From NCBI RefSeq assembly GCF_901472495.1, contig NZ_LR590469.1, positions 2,294,001-2,358,000 on the forward strand: a stretch of DNA of 64,000 bases, in the 5' to 3' direction. The DNA comes from Yersinia enterocolitica subsp. enterocolitica. GTDB lineage: Bacteria; Pseudomonadota; Gammaproteobacteria; Enterobacterales; Enterobacteriaceae. Below, in pieces: positions 13,817-22,018 of this stretch (its first letter is position 1; the number at the start of each line of letters is the position of its first letter). A program made the position numbers and the translations under genes. Below the pieces are notes generated by a model that saw only the letters and a program-made list of their open reading frames with translations, did no database searches and was not told the origin of the DNA.

Positions 13817-14506
13817 TTATCGATTCTCGCAGCTCTTATTAGCATTAAACTGGATATCATCAGCTGGGATCAACATTTTATCGGACTGCCCTTCTTCCAT
13901 TGACGGTCGAATATCAAAATAGCCATTGAGAGTCAGGAAGACCGGCTCACCCACATTTTTGCGGGCTTTTAGATAGCCCTTTTCCAACGCGATATTATTT
14001 TCCACCGGGAAAGTTTTGCCCGTGACACAATCGGTGAACACCGCAGCATCAGCGAAATATTTATACATACCGCTTAGTGGCATTGGGGTTTTAGGTAAAG
14101 GCTGTTCGGTCGGTACTAACTGATAATTCAAATTAGATTCAATCGATAAACCTTGTTGATCAAGCATCACCAAATTTTTACCGACAGGCCGGAAATAGCG
14201 TTTTTCTCCCTGGGCAGTGGTTAATACTAATTTATCTGCCGTCCGTGCCCACTGACCATATTCGGCAAAAGCCTGATCGCCTTCTTTACTACCCCGATAA
14301 ATCTCTTTCAAGACAAATGTTCCATCACTGTCGAGGAATAACGAGGTATCCAAACCACTGCAATCAGCACAGGGTAAAACCCCCTGATAACTTTGCTGCA
14401 TCGGTTGTAAAGCCTGTTCGACCGGCTGATATCGATTATTACAACCTAATAGTGACAGTGCACCTACTGCCAAAAATAGCGTTATTGTTAATTTACTCAC
14501 AGTCAT
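13817..14506 (-). CDS. nlpE: Envelope stress lipoprotein NlpE (CutF)
   Basis: 229-aa outer-membrane lipoprotein that activates the Cpx response on surface contact or failed lipoprotein maturation. Signal peptide with lipobox LLGC (Cys22); N-terminal domain with the redox CADC motif (about 46-49) in the context VLPCADCSGLD; C-terminal OB-fold-like domain with a second cysteine pair (one about 160, one near the C-terminus). Close to the E. coli length (236). It converges on proS as in E. coli. Confidence 0.93.
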   Translation of the reverse strand: MTVSKLTITLFLAVGALSLLGCNNRYQPVEQALQPMQQSYQGVLPCADCSGLDTSLFLDSDGTFVLKEIYRGSKEGDQAFAEYGQWARTADKLVLTTAQGEKRYFRPVGKNLVMLDQQGLSIESNLNYQLVPTEQPLPKTPMPLSGMYKYFADAAVFTDCVTGKTFPVENNIALEKGYLKARKNVGEPVFLTLNGYFDIRPSMEEGQSDKMLIPADDIQFNANKSCENR

Positions 14507-14572
14507 TCTCCCATACTGTGTCCGATATAAAAGGATGAAGCTGTTTTATTCGCCATAGGGCTGATATCAGCA

Positions 14573-14986
14573 TCAATCCTGATGTATTTTGCCGCGCAGT
14601 GCTTTTGTCGCCCCTTTGCGGACTTTGCTTTCAACCCGCCTAATTTTTGAACCTTTAGTTGGTTTCGTCGCCCGGCGTGTTTTTTCTACCACCATCGACT
14701 GGCGGATTAATGCCACCAGCCGCGCTAATGCAGCCTCGCGATTCATATCCTGGCTACGGTATTCTTGTGCTTTGATAATGATGACCCCTTCGGCAGTCAT
14801 CAAATGGCTATTGAGCGATAATAATCTTTCTTTATAGTACTCTGGCAGGCTTGAAGCCTTAATGTCAAAACGCAAATGGATGGCTGTCGAGGTTTTATTA
14901 ACGTGCTGCCCGCCCGCACCTTGGGCGCGGATCGCCGTCAATTCAATCTCACTGTCGGGTAAGCTGACATTATTGGATATGATCAA
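14573..14986 (-). CDS. arfB: Alternative ribosome-rescue factor B
   Basis: 137-aa peptidyl-tRNA hydrolase (YaeJ) that rescues ribosomes stalled without a stop codon. The GGQ motif is in [13 protein letters not shown] near residue 20, and the basic C-terminal tail ([16 protein letters not shown] onward) enters the empty mRNA channel. The start is uncertain: the TTG at 14986 best matches the family N-terminus, a GTG lies one codon upstream, and an ATG at 15013 would overlap yaeQ. It follows yaeQ with almost no gap, so expression is probably coupled. Confidence 0.9.
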   Translation of the reverse strand: MIISNNVSLPDSEIELTAIRAQGAGGQHVNKTSTAIHLRFDIKASSLPEYYKERLLSLNSHLMTAEGVIIIKAQEYRSQDMNREAALARLVALIRQSMVVEKTRRATKPTKGSKIRRVESKVRKGATKALRGKIHQD

Positions 14987-14991
14987 CACGC

Positions 14992-15540
14992 TTATTGCCC
15001 ATCGCCTTGCCATTCATCAAAACTAATTTCCAGATTATTTTGATCATCAGATAACCAAATAGTTCCCTCTTGCAACGTGGCCTGCAATGACATATTGCGA
15101 TTAGACAGTGCCGCCAATTTTGCCATTTGCTCATCATCCAGGAAGCGTACCCGAAGGTTACGGTGCCCAGATAATTTTTCCTTAACTTGCGGCCACCACA
15201 CTTTAGCGGCCCTTTCACTATAGGCATAGAGCACAACTTGCTGTGATTGGTTACAAGCTTTACGCAACCGTTTTTCCTCGGGCAACCCCAATTCGACCCA
15301 CAGTTCGATGCCATTGTGATCATTGTGACGCCAAATTTCTGGCTCATCATCAGCGCTCAAGCCTTTGGTAAACTGCAAACGTTCATCAGCATGACAAATC
15401 CACGCCAATAAACGCAGCATCATACGCTGGTCAGTTTCGGATGGGTGTTGGGCGATGGTCAGGTTAACATCTTGAAAGAAATTACGGTCCATATCGGCGA
15501 TATTAACTGCGGCTTTATGGATGGTTGCTTTTAGTGCCAT
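14992..15540 (-). CDS. yaeQ: YaeQ family protein
   Basis: 182-aa protein of the YaeQ family (PD-(D/E)XK-like fold, function uncertain). The start [20 protein letters not shown] is the family N-terminus and follows AAGAGGTCACTC; the frame is open 30 codons upstream, but that part is not conserved. Adjacent to arfB as in E. coli, and divergent from yaeP-rof. Old reports linked YaeQ to RfaH-like effects; that link is weak. Confidence 0.9.
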   Translation of the reverse strand: MALKATIHKAAVNIADMDRNFFQDVNLTIAQHPSETDQRMMLRLLAWICHADERLQFTKGLSADDEPEIWRHNDHNGIELWVELGLPEEKRLRKACNQSQQVVLYAYSERAAKVWWPQVKEKLSGHRNLRVRFLDDEQMAKLAALSNRNMSLQATLQEGTIWLSDDQNNLEISFDEWQGDGQ

Positions 15541-15777
15541 GAGTGACCTCTTAATTATCTGGCTGACAGTGTACTTGATTAGGTCTGCTTGCAGCCAGCT
15601 CGGAGGAAAGAGAGTTATTAGTGGTATCAATACTAAAAAGAAAGCTTCATTCTGACTCTAATATCTCCACCACTCCTGTGCTATAGTCCTTATAAGTTCA
15701 GAGTTTATCTTCGTAGGTTGACAGCGCGACGTTTCCGCAGAGAATCTACTGGGTTAAACTTTTCCAGGAGGATTACT

Positions 15778-15978
15778 GTGCAGCAATACTGTGAATTAGT
15801 ACGCCGTTTTTATGCACAAATTGCTAGTGGTGACCAGGGCTATGTGTCAGATGCACTGGGTTGTGTATTGAAAGCATTGGACGAAGTTGCGGCTAATGAC
15901 GCACTCCCGTCCTCCGTTAGGGAACAGGCGGCCTTTGCCGCCGCTAACTTATTGGTGAGCGATTATGTCGATGAGTGA
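15778..15978 (+). CDS. yaeP: YaeP family small protein
   Basis: 66-aa conserved protein of unknown function (YaeP/UPF0253). The GTG start at 15778 has an ideal ribosome-binding site (CCAGGAGGATTACT) and gives the family length; an ORF from further upstream would lack these. The C-terminus [16 protein letters not shown] is typical. It overlaps rof by 14 bp, so the two form one operon. Confidence 0.9.
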   Translation: MQQYCELVRRFYAQIASGDQGYVSDALGCVLKALDEVAANDALPSSVREQAAFAAANLLVSDYVDE

Positions 15979-16225
15979 AGAGTATCAACCCATCAATTGT
16001 GATGACTACGATAATCTGGAACTCGCCTGCCAACATCACCTGATACTGACGTTGAAGTTGAGAGGCGGTGAGATCGTAGAAGGAAAAGCTAGCGATCTGC
16101 TGCTGAGAAAAAAGGTCGAATACCTGATTGTCGAGCAGGAAGGGACAATGCGTGAATTACGTCTTGACCACATAGCCAGCTTCAGCCACCCCGAAATCGG
16201 GACGGTAGTAGTAAGTGCATCATAA
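15965..16225 (+). CDS. rof: Rho-binding antiterminator Rof (YaeO)
   Basis: 86-aa inhibitor of transcription termination factor Rho; it binds the RNA-binding surface of the Rho hexamer. N-terminus [26 protein letters not shown] and C-terminus [11 protein letters not shown] match the family. Translation begins inside yaeP. The last codons and stop lie in an 18-bp tandem duplication (16207-16242). A terminator follows. Confidence 0.95.
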   Translation: MSMSEEYQPINCDDYDNLELACQHHLILTLKLRGGEIVEGKASDLLLRKKVEYLIVEQEGTMRELRLDHIASFSHPEIGTVVVSAS

Positions 16226-16260
16226 GCAGTAAGTGCATCATAGTTTCTACACCTTTACAG

Positions 16261-16290
16261 ACGGGCCGCTTAAAAGTGGCCCGTTTTGCT
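16261..16290 (+). terminator. Terminator after yaeP-rof
   Basis: Stem ACGGGCC / GGCCCGT with a 10-nt loop, then TTTTGCTTTT, placed 35 bp after the rof stop. Confidence 0.8.
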
Positions 16291-16311
16291 TTTAAGGCTG
16301 ACCAATCTGCT

Positions 16312-16623
16312 TTAAGGCTTTAAACTCGCATAATAGGCCGCCAGATCAGAGATGTCATCATCGGTTAAAGGCGTAACATATGCCTGCATCACTCCAGCTT
16401 GCCCACCTGTCCGCTCTCCTTTTTTATACGCTTTTAATGATTGCTCTAAATACATAGCATTTTGCCCAGCCAAATTAGGATACATAGGGACTGAAACCTT
16501 GCCCTGAGCACCGTGACAAGCCACACAGCTAGCTGACTTTGCACGACCCGCTTCGACATCATTTTTTGCCAGTGCCGAAAAACTGCATAAACTGAATATC
16601 ACTATGCTAATAACTAGTTTCAT
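16312..16623 (-). CDS. Small periplasmic c-type cytochrome
   Basis: 103-aa single-haem class I cytochrome c, c553-like. Signal peptide about 1-19 (ends SALA), haem-binding CVACH at 33-37 and a likely axial ligand Met79 ([10 protein letters not shown]). It would be exported by Sec and receive haem from the Ccm system. The redox partner cannot be told from context. Of the two adjacent ATGs the second is better spaced from GAGGAG; the first would start at 16626. It is inserted between rof and tilS, a place where I recall no such gene in E. coli; a palindromic repeat lies just upstream. Confidence 0.88.
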   Translation of the reverse strand: MKLVISIVIFSLCSFSALAKNDVEAGRAKSASCVACHGAQGKVSVPMYPNLAGQNAMYLEQSLKAYKKGERTGGQAGVMQAYVTPLTDDDISDLAAYYASLKP

Positions 16624-16653
16624 CATTGCTCCTCAAAATAAATGCTCTTACTT

Positions 16654-16793
16654 CAGACTGCTGACAAAGTTGATAAAAGGGGAAATGTGCCGAATGGGTC
16701 CCTATTTATTTAAAATACAAGTGGCGTGAGCCGTCGGAGCGCCCATCAGTGCAGTCGCCCCGTTAGTCTCAGTGCAGCAAAATAGGTTTGTCA
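16654..16793. repeat. Palindromic repeat, copy A
   Basis: About 135 bp that share long stretches with copy B at 53084-53200: CAGACTGCTGACAAAGTT, GGGGAAATGTGCCGAATGGG, AGCCGTCGGAGCGCCCATC and GTGCAGTCGCCCCG. The halves can fold back on each other (GGGG..TGCCGA..TGGG against CCCA..CGGTGCA..CCCC). Copy A has about 17 extra A/T-rich bases (CCTATTTATTTAAAATACAAG) near its centre. It lies between the tilS stop and the cytochrome c start. Confidence 0.75.
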
Positions 16794-16801
16794 TTAACCT
16801 C

Positions 16802-18187
16802 TTACTTATTCTTATTATTCAATTCCGGTTTGACCCAATGAAGGTGCCAGCACGGTTCATTTTCTTTAGCCTGCCCAGCTTGAGTGACAAAAACCCCCGC
16901 TGCCGCAATCAACTGCTCGCCAAAATAAAGCAACGGAATACGTTCTCGCAGCCATGGCGGGATGCCTAACTCTTGCCATAATTTCTTGCTTTGACGTGCA
17001 TGTTGCCGCCCGACAATTTTAATATCCCCTTGCAAACCAAAACCTATGCTTATTTCATCGCCAATGGCTGGGGCTTTAAGGGCTTGCCCGCCCTCGGTTG
17101 TAAAGCTCAATGTCCCAAGGCCCGCCGGCAGAATTAAAGGGGCTGGCACAACCGGTAGCGAACCAGAGCCAGCCTGAACTTTAGCCCAAGGCAGATGCGG
17201 TATTCGTATCTCTGTCAGTGGCGATAGCAGGTACAAATATTGTCGGAAACGGCGAACCTGATGTGCGCCGAGAGTTAATTGAGGCTCCGCATCTTGTCTG
17301 GCCATAGCCACTTCCAACCACAAACGTTGTAGTTGGCTCTGCGATGGCATTGCGGCTCCCCATTGTGCTAACCAACGGCGTAATATCGCTGCGCGTTTAG
17401 CCTCTGAAACCACTAATAACCCCTCGACAGACAGTGCTCCTTCTGCATTTTGTAGCTGTCGCAGGCTATCCGCCAACAACTCATCCAATAGTTGCTCCTG
17501 CTCAGCACACAAACCGGCACTGCGTGCCGTGGCTTGAGCAAAGTGCGGCCAACGCTGAGTGAGCAAAGGTAAGATTCTTAATCGCAGGAAATTGCGATCA
17601 AAACGATCATCCTGATTACTGTCATCTTCAATCCACTGTAATCGCTGCACTTGAGCATAGTGCTCAAGTGTCTCACGGGAAAATGCCAATAATGGCCGCC
17701 ATAATTGGCTATGCGCAAAAGGCATTTTAGCCGCCATTGCGGATAGGCCCGCCGGGCCGCTGCCACGTTTGAGTGCCAGTAAGAAGGTTTCACATTGGTC
17801 ATCTAAATGCTGGGCAGTAACTAACACTTCATTCGTGGCTAAATGTGAGGCAAATGCTTGATAACGAACAGTTCTCGCCGCTGCTTCAATACCAGCATGA
17901 CGTGCATCAATAGTGACTCGTACCACTTCGAGCGGGATTTTCCATTGCTCACATTGCTGCTGGCAATGTTTTACCCAACTATCTGCCAATGGGTTTAAAC
18001 CGTGATGAATATGAATAGCTCGAATCATCAAGTCAGGGATAAGTTGATCACGCAGGCACACCAATAAATGCAGCAGTACACTGGAATCCAAACCACCACT
18101 GAACCCGACCAGCACATGGCGCTGCTCGCCCAACTGCGCGAACAGTGGGTTAAGCAAAACATTTGATGTAGCAGGAGTGGCGTTCAT
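16802..18187 (-). CDS. tilS: tRNA(Ile)-lysidine synthase
   Basis: 461-aa ATP-dependent enzyme that converts C34 of tRNA-Ile(CAU) to lysidine, which switches both charging and codon recognition. PP-loop SGGLDS at 30-35 in the N-terminal N-type ATP pyrophosphatase domain, central tRNA-binding domain, and C-terminal domain containing VGRQHARQSKKLWQELGIPPWLR. Slightly longer than the E. coli protein. Its ATG is 1 base from the yaeR stop, so the pair is co-transcribed. Confidence 0.96.
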   Translation of the reverse strand: MNATPATSNVLLNPLFAQLGEQRHVLVGFSGGLDSSVLLHLLVCLRDQLIPDLMIRAIHIHHGLNPLADSWVKHCQQQCEQWKIPLEVVRVTIDARHAGIEAAARTVRYQAFASHLATNEVLVTAQHLDDQCETFLLALKRGSGPAGLSAMAAKMPFAHSQLWRPLLAFSRETLEHYAQVQRLQWIEDDSNQDDRFDRNFLRLRILPLLTQRWPHFAQATARSAGLCAEQEQLLDELLADSLRQLQNAEGALSVEGLLVVSEAKRAAILRRWLAQWGAAMPSQSQLQRLWLEVAMARQDAEPQLTLGAHQVRRFRQYLYLLSPLTEIRIPHLPWAKVQAGSGSLPVVPAPLILPAGLGTLSFTTEGGQALKAPAIGDEISIGFGLQGDIKIVGRQHARQSKKLWQELGIPPWLRERIPLLYFGEQLIAAAGVFVTQAGQAKENEPCWHLHWVKPELNNKNK

Positions 18188-18188
18188 C

Positions 18189-18587
18189 TTATTCCGCAGT
18201 CAGTTCATAGAGCTCCAGAGGTAAACCATCTGGGTCATTAAAGAAAGTAAAACGTGCTTGTGTATAGGGATCAATGCGGACTGCTTCGCAAATTACACCT
18301 GCGCCTTCAAGTTCCCGCACCGCCAGTTCAATATCATCGACCTGAAAGGCCAAATGCCGTAAGCCACATGCTTCCGGGCGACTGGGGCGTGCGGCAGGAG
18401 ACGGAAAGGAAAAAAGCTCAATCGTGTACTGACCGTTTAACGCCAGGTCCGCTTTCCAGGAATCCCGCGTTTCGCGATAAACTTCACTCATGAGACTAAA
18501 ACCCAAAACCTCACAATAGAATTTTTTGCTCGCCTGATAATCTGAGCCAATTATCGCAATATGATGAACCTGACGTATTGCCAGCAT
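18189..18587 (-). CDS. yaeR: VOC family (glyoxalase-like) protein YaeR
   Basis: 132-aa vicinal-oxygen-chelate fold protein. Two beta-alpha-beta-beta-beta modules, with metal-ligand-like residues in QVHHIAIIGSDY, GLRHLAFQVDD and LPLELYE. The substrate is unknown. The order ldcC-yaeR-tilS is the same as in E. coli. Confidence 0.92.
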   Translation of the reverse strand: MLAIRQVHHIAIIGSDYQASKKFYCEVLGFSLMSEVYRETRDSWKADLALNGQYTIELFSFPSPAARPSRPEACGLRHLAFQVDDIELAVRELEGAGVICEAVRIDPYTQARFTFFNDPDGLPLELYELTAE

Positions 18588-18600
18588 ATATCACTCCAAC

Positions 18601-20742
18601 CTATTGTTTTGTATCGAGTATATTGACCCAGCAACGCCCATCATCATCGCGCTTAGCACCATGTATATCCGTTTCAAACCCAGGATAACGAGCACCAATA
18701 GCACAAAGCATCAGGAGGAAATCCAATACTGCACGGCTCTCTTCGGTAATCATTTCACCCGGCATGACTAATGGCACTCCCGGTGGATAAGGTAAGATCA
18801 TGTTGGCGACCACCTTGCCAATCAAATCAGCCATATCACAAGCGACTATATTACCGCGGATCTGCTGTTGGAACATGTTATAAGGCGTGAGTTTCATCTC
18901 TGGCAATACATCAAATGACTTGCGCATCAGGCGAGGTAAATCATGTTGGCGGATCATGTTATGAATTCCTGCAGCCAGATCCTGAATACGCATATGGCGA
19001 TAAAAATCAGGATCTTCAGCAAACAGATCTGGCAACATATTTTTAATCCGCAAATTAAGATCAAAAGCGCGCTTAAAATCGGTCAGGCCGCGCAATAAAC
19101 TCATTGCCTTAGTTTTATCAATACCGATACTAAATAAGAATAACAAATTATAGGGGCCGGTTTTTTCTACCACGATCCCACGTTCATCCAGAAACTTTGC
19201 TACCAATGCGGCGGGGATCCCTTCCTCCTCAAGTACTCCTTCGTGGCTCATTCCCGGCGTTAGAATTGTCACTTTGATCGGATCAAGATACATATGATCA
19301 GCATCCGCATGACTAAAACCATGCCATTTTTGCCCCGGCTGGAGTGGCCAACAGGCTATTTCATCAATATCTTCTGGCTGCCAGACATCAAAGAACCAGT
19401 TATCACTTTCTGAGCGTAATCGGCGCACTTCTTTGCGAAAATGCATCGCCCGCTCAATAGAACGTAAAATCATGCGCCGTCCCGGATTACCGCGCATCAT
19501 GGCTGCCGCCGTTTCCATCGAAGCAACAATCCCGTAATTAGGGGAGGTTGTGGTGTGCATCATGTAAGCTTCATTAAAGGTGCTTTCATTGTAATCACCT
19601 TTAATATGAATCATTGATGCCTGAGAGAATGCGGCCAGTAATTTATGGGTTGATTGCGTTTCATAAAATACTTTCCCCACCATTCGCTCGCCACTCATGC
19701 CACTTTTACCCTCATAAATTTCATGAAAATTAGTATAAGGAACCCAGGCGGAATCAAAGTGAATGGAAGGTACATCTAATGTCTGCTTAATATAATCCGT
19801 ATTATAGAGCAAGCCATCGTAGGTCGAGTTGGTGATTACTGCATGTACCGGCCAACTGGCATTGTTAGTCTGCGCAACTTTTGCCTCAATGGAGGTTTTA
19901 GTAAATTCGTGCTGTGGGATGCCGCCTAAAATGCCATAAGCATTTCGCGCAGGACATAAATAAACAGGAATAATATCGCTCATCATTAATAGATGCGTCA
20001 GAGACTTATGGCAATTTCGGTCAATCAGTACCGTACTGCCAGCAGGTGATGAGTACATACCAATGATTTTATTCGCCGTCGATGTGCCATTCGTTACCAT
20101 ATAGCTCTGTTCGGCATTAAATGTGCGGGCAATATATTCCTCGGCCTCCAAATGTGGCCCGGTATGATCTAATAATGATCCCAGTTCAGTAACGGAGATT
20201 GAAATATCTGCTTTAAGGGTATTAGCGCCAAAGAAATCATAGAACAAACTCCCCACCGGACTTTTTTGAAAAGCCGTTCCCGCCATGTGTCCAGGAGTAC
20301 AAAATGTATACTTTCCTTCTTTAACATAATTAAACAGTGCTTTGGTTAAAGGCGGGGTAATACTATCCATATACTCCGCTGTATATTGTTCAATATGTTG
20401 AGCAATATCTTCAGCGGCATTCAGAGTATATTCAAAGAAATAAAGTGCCATGCGCATTTCATTCAAACTGACATCCAGTGACGAGGTGGTATTGATAAAT
20501 GCATAAAGTGGGAGATATTCGTTTAGATCATTAATCTCAGCGCAAAGTTCATTACTGTGTTGGTCCCAATCAAAAATCACACCAATAATGCGCGCATTAT
20601 GCTCAATAAGCTTGAGCAGATCACCACGACTCTTAGGATAGATGAGCTGAAAACCTCTGGCGAGCAGGGCATCGTTCAACTCTCGAATAGGTTCATCTTT
20701 ATAATAAACCCCCATCGGCCCCATGATTGCGATGATATTCAT
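18601..20742 (-). CDS. ldcC: Lysine decarboxylase LdcC
   Basis: 713-aa PLP-dependent fold-type I decarboxylase making cadaverine from lysine in the cytoplasm; the family forms decamers. An N-terminal response-regulator-like wing domain (about 1-130) precedes the PLP domain; the Schiff-base lysine is in TQSTHKLLAAFSQ (about 367). The start MNIIAIMGPMGVYYKDEP follows GAGGATTCACC and matches E. coli LdcC, so the upstream in-frame ATG at 20772 is not used. There is no cadB-type antiporter beside it, which favours the constitutive LdcC over the acid-induced CadA. Confidence 0.94.
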   Translation of the reverse strand: MNIIAIMGPMGVYYKDEPIRELNDALLARGFQLIYPKSRGDLLKLIEHNARIIGVIFDWDQHSNELCAEINDLNEYLPLYAFINTTSSLDVSLNEMRMALYFFEYTLNAAEDIAQHIEQYTAEYMDSITPPLTKALFNYVKEGKYTFCTPGHMAGTAFQKSPVGSLFYDFFGANTLKADISISVTELGSLLDHTGPHLEAEEYIARTFNAEQSYMVTNGTSTANKIIGMYSSPAGSTVLIDRNCHKSLTHLLMMSDIIPVYLCPARNAYGILGGIPQHEFTKTSIEAKVAQTNNASWPVHAVITNSTYDGLLYNTDYIKQTLDVPSIHFDSAWVPYTNFHEIYEGKSGMSGERMVGKVFYETQSTHKLLAAFSQASMIHIKGDYNESTFNEAYMMHTTTSPNYGIVASMETAAAMMRGNPGRRMILRSIERAMHFRKEVRRLRSESDNWFFDVWQPEDIDEIACWPLQPGQKWHGFSHADADHMYLDPIKVTILTPGMSHEGVLEEEGIPAALVAKFLDERGIVVEKTGPYNLLFLFSIGIDKTKAMSLLRGLTDFKRAFDLNLRIKNMLPDLFAEDPDFYRHMRIQDLAAGIHNMIRQHDLPRLMRKSFDVLPEMKLTPYNMFQQQIRGNIVACDMADLIGKVVANMILPYPPGVPLVMPGEMITEESRAVLDFLLMLCAIGARYPGFETDIHGAKRDDDGRCWVNILDTKQ

Positions 20743-20971
20743 TGGTGAATCCTCAAATTGTTCACTAATCATCTATAACAACATGAAAATTCAACACAGG
20801 GTATCTTTTAGCAGAAAATTATGAGGTTAAACATTATTTTGAGATAAATACTCAGTCGGTATCTACGATGTTTAAACCATATTATTTATTTGCTTATAAA
20901 TGATCAGTTACAAACCGTGTGGATATAACATGGCAGGATGGCTTGCCAGCGTGAGCCGGGCGCTAATAAAT
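20743..20971. other. Intergenic region upstream of ldcC
   Basis: Together with the accA terminator this is a 304-bp gap. It is A/T-rich and should hold the ldcC promoter. I see no gene, riboswitch or repeat here. Confidence 0.5.
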
Positions 20972-21005
20972 AAAAAATCCGGTACATAATATATGCACCG
21001 GATTT
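20972..21005 (-). terminator. Terminator after accA
   Basis: Stem AAATCCGGTGC / GTACCGGATTT followed on the minus strand by a T-rich run (TTTTTTATTTATTAG), 42 bases past the accA stop. Confidence 0.85.
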
Positions 21006-21046
21006 CAATATCTAACTTAAATGACCTGCAATATGGACGCAGTTAC

Positions 21047-22006
21047 TCAGCAATAACCATAGTTCATTAGGCGCTGATAACGACGATTTAATAACTCTTC
21101 GTCATTCAACACATCCAGATCACTGAGATCAGCCAGAAGCTGTGCTTTCAGTGAAGCGGCAATCGCCAGATAATCACGGTGCGCACCGCCCAAAGGCTCA
21201 GGAATGACGGAGTCGATCATCTTCAGTTCTTTCAAACGATGAGCCGTAATACCCATTGCTTCTGCGGCCAGAGGCGCTTTATCAGCACTTTTCCACAAAA
21301 TAGAGGCACAACCTTCTGGTGAGATAACGGAATAAGTGCTGTATTGCAGCATATTCACTTTATCGCCAACACCAATGGCTAATGCACCGCCAGAGCCACC
21401 TTCGCCAATGACAGTACAAACGATAGGCACATTCAGGCGAGACATCTCACGCAAGTTACGCGCAATGGCTTCAGACTGGCCACGCTCTTCTGCACCAACA
21501 CCAGGATAAGCCCCTGGGGTATCAATAAAAGTAATGATTGGCAGCTTAAAGCGCTCAGCCATTTCCATTAGACGCAATGCCTTACGATAACCTTCTGGAG
21601 CTGGCATACCAAAGTTACGGCGAATCTTCTCTTTGGTTTCACGACCTTTTTGATGACCAATAATCATCACCGGGCGACCATCCAGGCGAGCGATACCACC
21701 GACGATAGCTTTATCGTCAGCATAGGCGCGATCACCTGCCAACTCTTCGAAATCAGTAAAGATATTAGCGATATAATCCAGGGTATAAGGGCGACGAGGA
21801 TGGCGTGCCAATTGGGCAATCTGCCATGCACCGAGATCCGAGAATATCTTCCGCGTCAGCTCGACACTTTTCTCACGTAGACGCTGAACCTCTTCGTCCA
21901 GATTAATATCTAATTTTTCGTCTTGACGGCTGACTGCGGTCAGCGAGTCAATTTTCGCTTCCAGCTCTGCAATCGGCTGTTCAAAATCAAGAAAATTCAG
22001 ACTCAT
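21047..22006 (-). CDS. accA: Acetyl-CoA carboxylase carboxyltransferase alpha subunit
   Basis: 319-aa alpha subunit of the carboxyltransferase, which with AccD moves CO2 from biotin to acetyl-CoA to make malonyl-CoA, the first step of fatty acid synthesis. Family N-terminus [19 protein letters not shown]; crotonase-like core with the [15 protein letters not shown] oxyanion region about 205-220. Only 12 bp follow dnaE, so the two are probably co-transcribed, as in E. coli. Confidence 0.97.
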   Translation of the reverse strand: MSLNFLDFEQPIAELEAKIDSLTAVSRQDEKLDINLDEEVQRLREKSVELTRKIFSDLGAWQIAQLARHPRRPYTLDYIANIFTDFEELAGDRAYADDKAIVGGIARLDGRPVMIIGHQKGRETKEKIRRNFGMPAPEGYRKALRLMEMAERFKLPIITFIDTPGAYPGVGAEERGQSEAIARNLREMSRLNVPIVCTVIGEGGSGGALAIGVGDKVNMLQYSTYSVISPEGCASILWKSADKAPLAAEAMGITAHRLKELKMIDSVIPEPLGGAHRDYLAIAASLKAQLLADLSDLDVLNDEELLNRRYQRLMNYGYC

Positions 22007-22018
22007 AGCATTCCTATT

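Noticed and set aside
20743..20971. Lysine riboswitch before ldcC
   Set aside because: No lysine-box structure or anti-terminator visible; such riboswitches are found upstream of synthesis or transport genes.
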